In this document: in pieces, positions 5,504 to 8,854 of the stretch | Position numbering within the stretch: the first letter of the stretch is position 1 | Layout: every line of letters starts with the position of its first letter | Assembly (NCBI GenBank): GCA_026388365.1 | Contig: JAPLJW010000014.1 | Span: 1-8,854, forward strand | From: Deltaproteobacteria bacterium | GTDB lineage: Bacteria; Desulfobacterota; Syntrophia; Syntrophales; UBA5619 | Length of the DNA stretch: 8,854 nt | Reading direction: 5' to 3' | Translations under genes and position numbers: made by a program | The notes under the pieces: model-generated | Database searches by the model: none | What the model saw: the letters and a program-made list of their open reading frames with translations, nothing else | What the model was told of the DNA's origin: nothing

Positions 5504-6961
5504 GTGCCGGCCATGCTGAATCAAATCAGGAAAACGATTGAGACCCACGCCATGCTGGAACGGGGAGATCATCTCGTCGTGGCGGTTTCCGGCGGCCCCG
5601 ATTCTGTCGCCCTCCTCCGAGTCCTTGCGCTCCTGGCAGACGAATTTCAACTGCGTCTGACGGCGGCTCACCTCAATCACGGCCTACGGAAAGAGGAAGC
5701 GGATAGGGATGAGGCGTTTGTTCGTCGTCTCAGCGCCGGGATGGGGATCGCCTGTATCTGCAAAAAGGTGGATATTCGTGCGCTGCAAGAAGGGAAGGGG
5801 CGGTCGCTGGAGGAGATCGGCCGGGAGGAGCGCTACCGGTTTTTCCAAGAGACGGCCGAGCAATGCGGGGCCGTGAAAATTGCCATTGGCCATCACCGTA
5901 ATGATCAGGCGGAGACCGTCCTGAACCACCTGCTCCGGGGAAGTGGAACGGCGGGTCTCCGAGGGATCCTGCCGGTGCGGGATGGCCGGATCATCCGCCC
6001 CCTGCTGGACGTCGGAAGAGCCGGGATCCTCGAATTCCTCCGGCGCGAAGGGCTCGCGTACATGACGGACAGCTCCAACGAAAGCCCCCTTTTTCTCCGC
6101 AACCGGATACGGAACGAGCTGATTCCGGATTTGGTGGCGCGCTACAACCCGCAGTTGATCAGTGGTCTCTGTCAGACCGCCGGGATCATCCGTCGGGAAG
6201 ATGATTATCTTCGGGGCGTCGTCCGGCAGATCATCGACCGCTGGGGGATTACCCCGGGGTGCGGGGAGGTCGCGCTTCCCCTTCCGGATTTTCTGGCTCT
6301 GCACGAGGCCATCCAGGGACGCATCATCAAATGCCTCCTGGAAGGCGCGGCCCCGTGGCGAAACGGCATCGGTTATCGCCATATCGAAGCGGTTCTGATT
6401 ATGGCCCGCCGGACCGGCGGGCGATGCGTTTCCCTGGATCTTCCTTTCCGGATCCGCGTCGAACGCGAGAGGGACATCCTCCGGATCAGAAAAGAAGAAG
6501 ATCGGAAGGCGAGAAAAAAGGACCGGGAGAGAAAAACGCCGCCCCGGTTTGAATACCGGGTGGAGGTTCCCGCGACGATTCATCTGAGCGAGATTGACAG
6601 GACCATCCGTCTCGAATGGATCGAAAAACCCCGGATGAGAGAGATAAAGAATCAGCCGGAAACCGCCTTTATGGATTATGAATGCATGACCCCTCCCCTG
6701 ATCCTGAGAAACATGCGGCCGGGAGACCGGGTGGAACCTCTCGGGACAGGAGGAACCAAGAAGCTGAAAGACTATTTCATCGATCGCAAGATCGCAGCTC
6801 GGCGCCGGGGCGAGATTCCCCTCCTGGTCGGTGCCGGATCGATCGTCTGGATCGCCGGCGAGAGGATCAGCGAGCGGGTCCGGGTGACCGCAAGGACGAA
6901 AAAGGTGTTGAAAGCAGAAATCATCGTTATGGCGAAAGCCGTCAAATATGATTTGAAATAA
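5504..6961 (+). CDS. tilS: tRNA(Ile)-lysidine synthase
   Basis: A 485-residue protein, somewhat longer than E. coli TilS (432). TilS adenylates C34 of the CAU-anticodon tRNA(Ile) and attaches lysine, making it read AUA; it is normally essential. Motifs are the PP-loop SGGPDS (29-34), AAHLNHGLR, GHHRNDQAETVLNHLLRGSGTAGLRGI (the common form has ADDQ where this has RNDQ), DSSNESPLFLRNRIRNELIP, and a C-terminal TilS domain with LRNMRPGDRVEPLGTGGTKKLKDYFIDRKI and VWIAGERISERVRVT. A very charged Lys/Arg/Glu stretch at about residues 327-347 sits between the middle and C-terminal domains, probably a flexible linker. GTG 5504 was used as the start, with AAGG (5495-5498) just upstream; ATG 5513 is an alternative giving a protein 3 residues shorter. 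ftsH follows 100 bases later, a conserved neighbourhood. Confidence 0.95.
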   Translation: MPAMLNQIRKTIETHAMLERGDHLVVAVSGGPDSVALLRVLALLADEFQLRLTAAHLNHGLRKEEADRDEAFVRRLSAGMGIACICKKVDIRALQEGKGRSLEEIGREERYRFFQETAEQCGAVKIAIGHHRNDQAETVLNHLLRGSGTAGLRGILPVRDGRIIRPLLDVGRAGILEFLRREGLAYMTDSSNESPLFLRNRIRNELIPDLVARYNPQLISGLCQTAGIIRREDDYLRGVVRQIIDRWGITPGCGEVALPLPDFLALHEAIQGRIIKCLLEGAAPWRNGIGYRHIEAVLIMARRTGGRCVSLDLPFRIRVERERDILRIRKEEDRKARKKDRERKTPPRFEYRVEVPATIHLSEIDRTIRLEWIEKPRMREIKNQPETAFMDYECMTPPLILRNMRPGDRVEPLGTGGTKKLKDYFIDRKIAARRRGEIPLLVGAGSIVWIAGERISERVRVTARTKKVLKAEIIVMAKAVKYDLK

Positions 6962-6968
6962 ATGGACT

Positions 6969-6997
6969 GATATTATAAGAAACAGATATTAATAAGA
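6969..6997. repeat. AT-rich direct repeat between tilS and ftsH
   Basis: GATATTATAAGA (6969-6980) and GATATTAATAAGA (6985-6997) are near-identical, differing by one inserted A, with starts 16 bases apart in a GC-rich region. They could hold -10-like sequences of an internal ftsH promoter (TATAAG 6974-6979 with TTGAAA 6953-6958 has only a 15-base spacer) or a regulator site. No CIRCE element or sigma32-like CCCCAT box is visible here. Confidence 0.45.
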
Positions 6998-7047
6998 TTC
7001 GGCAGCGGTCGCCGGGAAAAGATCGCCGTCTTCGTCTCTTCAGATTA

Positions 7048-7054
7048 AAGGAGA
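7048..7054 (+). promoter_or_regulatory. Ribosome binding site deciding a TTG start for ftsH
   Basis: AAAGGAG lies 7 bases before TTG 7062. There is no ATG in this frame before residue 20, and that one falls inside the first membrane segment, so TTG is the best-supported start. Confidence 0.85.
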
Positions 7055-7061
7055 AAAGCAA

Positions 7062-8854
7062 TTGAATCCCCTGCAGAAAAATATTGCGCTGTGGCTTGTG
7101 ATCAGCCTGGTATTTGTGATGGTCTACCACCTTTTCAATCAGCCGAAAACCGCCCAGACAGAGATCATCTACAGTGATTTTTTAAGTTCCGTGGACAAGG
7201 GTCAGGTTGCCGAGGTGACGATCCAGGGGGAGAACATCTCCGGCAGGCTGACCAGCGGGACGCTCTTCAAGACGTATGCCCCCAAGGATGCGGGCGTGAT
7301 CCTCCTGCTCAAGGACAAGGGGGTCCGGATCACCGCGAAGCCGGCGGATGATTCCCCCTGGTACATGACCCTTCTGGTTTCCTGGCTTCCGATGCTGCTT
7401 CTCGTCGGGGTGTGGATCTTTTTCATGCGGCAGATGCAGGGTGGCGGAGGCAAGGCGATGGCCTTCGGAAAGAGCCGCGCCCGTCTCGTGACGGACAAAT
7501 CGAAAAAGGTGACCTTCGCGGATGTGGCCGGCGTGGAAGAAGCCAAGGCTGAACTCGAGGAGGTGATCGACTTCCTGCGAGATCCCAAGAAATATACGAA
7601 GTTAGGGGGGAGGATCCCCAAAGGACTGCTGCTCGTCGGACAGCCCGGCACCGGTAAGACCCTGCTCGCCCGGGCGATCGCCGGGGAGGCGGATGTCCCA
7701 TTTCTGAGCATCAGCGGGTCCGATTTTGTCGAGATGTTCGTCGGTGTCGGGGCGTCCCGCGTCCGTGACCTCTTTACCCAGGGTAAGAAGAATGCCCCCT
7801 GCATCATCTTTATCGATGAGATCGATGCCGTGGGACGTCATCGCGGCGCCGGTCTGGGTGGCGGACACGACGAGAGGGAGCAGACCCTGAATCAGCTCCT
7901 GGTTGAGATGGACGGTTTTGAATCGAACGAAGGGGTCATTCTCGTCTCGGCCACGAACCGGCCGGACGTTCTCGATCCGGCCTTGCTCCGCCCCGGACGT
8001 TTCGACCGTCAGGTCGTCGTGCCGCTGCCCGATGTCAAGGGACGGGAAAAGATCCTGGAGGTTCACGCCCGGAAGGTTCCCCTTGCGGAGGACGTCGATT
8101 TCGCCGTCATAGCCCGCGGTACGCCCGGTTTTTCCGGCGCCGACATCGAAAATCTCGTCAATGAGTCGGTTCTCTATGCCGCCCGGTTCGACAAGGAGAA
8201 AGTGAACATGGGCGACTTCGAGTATGCCAAGGACAAGGTCATGATGGGCACCGAACGGAAAAGCATGGTCATCAGCGATGCGGAAAAGAGAAACACGGCC
8301 TATCATGAGACGGGTCATGCGCTCGTCGCCCGAATGTTGCCCGGAACCGATCCGATCCACAAGGTGACCATCATTCCTCGGGGAATGGCCCTGGGTCTGA
8401 CGCAGCAGTTGCCCGTCGACGAAAAGCACACCTATCCGCGGGAATTTCTCCTGAACAGTATCATAATCCTTCTGGGCGGGCGCGCGGCGGAGGAACTGAT
8501 CCTGAAGGATTTTACCACCGGCGCCGGCAACGATATCGAACGGGCGACCAATCTCGCCCGTAAGATGGTCTGCGAGTGGGGAATGAGTACCGAGATGGGG
8601 CCTCTGAGCTACGGGAAGAAGGAGGAGCAGATCTTCCTGGGACGGGAATTCGCCACTCACAAGGATTACAGCGAAGATACGGCCAAAAAGATCGACAAGG
8701 AAGTCTCACGGATCGTCATGGCAGGTTACGAGAGCGCCAAGAAGATTCTGTCGGATCACCTGGATCTCCTGAACCGGATCGCCATGGAACTGTTAGAGAA
8801 AGAGGTCCTGAACGGACCGGAACTGGACGCGCTGATCGGGATCGGGAAGCCGCA
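7062..8854 (+). CDS. ftsH: ATP-dependent zinc metalloprotease FtsH, 3' end cut off by the window
   Basis: 597 codons are present and the frame is still open at the window end; the family is typically 600-650 residues, so only a short tail is missing. FtsH is a hexameric inner-membrane AAA+ protease that degrades damaged membrane proteins and unstable regulators. Order: TM1 about residues 8-25, a periplasmic domain about 26-100, TM2 about 101-123, and the AAA+ module with Walker A GQPGTGKT (193-200), Walker B IIFIDE (248-253), [26 protein letters not shown] (261-286) and second region of homology [21 protein letters not shown] (296-316). The M41 protease has HETGH (415-419) and the probable third zinc ligand Asp491 in [12 protein letters not shown]. 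Two departures from the usual forms are Gln for Pro in Walker A (common GPPGTGKT) and Thr for Ala in the zinc motif (common HEAGH); neither removes a catalytic residue. Start TTG. folP and glmM often follow in related genomes, which cannot be seen here. Confidence 0.97.
   Translation, partial: MNPLQKNIALWLVISLVFVMVYHLFNQPKTAQTEIIYSDFLSSVDKGQVAEVTIQGENISGRLTSGTLFKTYAPKDAGVILLLKDKGVRITAKPADDSPWYMTLLVSWLPMLLLVGVWIFFMRQMQGGGGKAMAFGKSRARLVTDKSKKVTFADVAGVEEAKAELEEVIDFLRDPKKYTKLGGRIPKGLLLVGQPGTGKTLLARAIAGEADVPFLSISGSDFVEMFVGVGASRVRDLFTQGKKNAPCIIFIDEIDAVGRHRGAGLGGGHDEREQTLNQLLVEMDGFESNEGVILVSATNRPDVLDPALLRPGRFDRQVVVPLPDVKGREKILEVHARKVPLAEDVDFAVIARGTPGFSGADIENLVNESVLYAARFDKEKVNMGDFEYAKDKVMMGTERKSMVISDAEKRNTAYHETGHALVARMLPGTDPIHKVTIIPRGMALGLTQQLPVDEKHTYPREFLLNSIIILLGGRAAEELILKDFTTGAGNDIERATNLARKMVCEWGMSTEMGPLSYGKKEEQIFLGREFATHKDYSEDTAKKIDKEVSRIVMAGYESAKKILSDHLDLLNRIAMELLEKEVLNGPELDALIGIGKP

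Noticed and set aside
6962..7061. Heat-shock control element (CIRCE or sigma32-like) before ftsH
   Set aside because: Neither TTAGCACTC-type inverted repeats nor a CTTGAAA/CCCCAT pair at the right spacing is present.
7602..8660. Long minus-strand open frame (352 codons) across ftsH
   Set aside because: It is the antisense shadow of a highly conserved ftsH frame in GC-rich DNA, with no recognisable domains.
1..8854. Defence island, toxin-antitoxin pair, prophage or biosynthetic cluster
   Set aside because: Every substantial gene except the glycosyltransferase belongs to a housekeeping family, and no nuclease, phage or antitoxin signature is seen.

Overview
The window looks like core chromosome of a GC-rich, Gram-negative, probably anaerobic bacterium. 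The best guess is a deltaproteobacterium (Desulfobacterota, perhaps the Syntrophus/Smithella neighbourhood). This rests on gene order, the style of the encoded proteins, and a short inverted-repeat element with 'GGCTTCGTAAAAAGTCC' ends that I recall, without being able to check, from that group. The taxonomic call is inference.

Layout, all real genes on the + strand. (1) 1-357: 3' end of a leucyl aminopeptidase (pepA). (2) 358-628: non-coding, ending in a strong intrinsic terminator (526-570) that lies upstream of the next gene, so this stretch may encode a small RNA or an attenuated leader. (3) 629-829: a cold-shock-domain protein starting at TTG, closed by a textbook terminator (850-886). 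(4) 887-1162: non-coding, with a MITE-like inverted-repeat element (981-1102) and a partial copy of its end. (5) 1163-3477: miaA (tRNA A37 prenyltransferase, a divergent subfamily) overlapping by ATGA with a soluble GT-A-fold glycosyltransferase-like protein of unknown substrate. (6) 3478-3719: two hairpins, three CGGATCTC repeats, a near-consensus sigma70 promoter (TTGACG-17-TATACT), a small hairpin and a five-codon leader ORF with its own Shine-Dalgarno. (7) 3720-8854: an apparent operon of a SurA/PrsA-like parvulin lipoprotein, a HAD phosphatase of the phosphoglycolate phosphatase type, tilS, and ftsH running off the window end.

How they fit together: miaA and tilS both modify tRNA anticodon loops (A37 and C34). 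The parvulin lipoprotein and FtsH both serve envelope protein quality control. tilS next to ftsH is a widely conserved neighbourhood. The csp gene is a stand-alone unit.

I found no CRISPR array, toxin-antitoxin pair, phage gene, transposase, tRNA or rRNA, and no clear undescribed multi-gene system. The least explained items are the candidate RNA at about 423-570, the glycosyltransferase coupled to miaA, the inverted-repeat element, and the leader of the parvulin operon.
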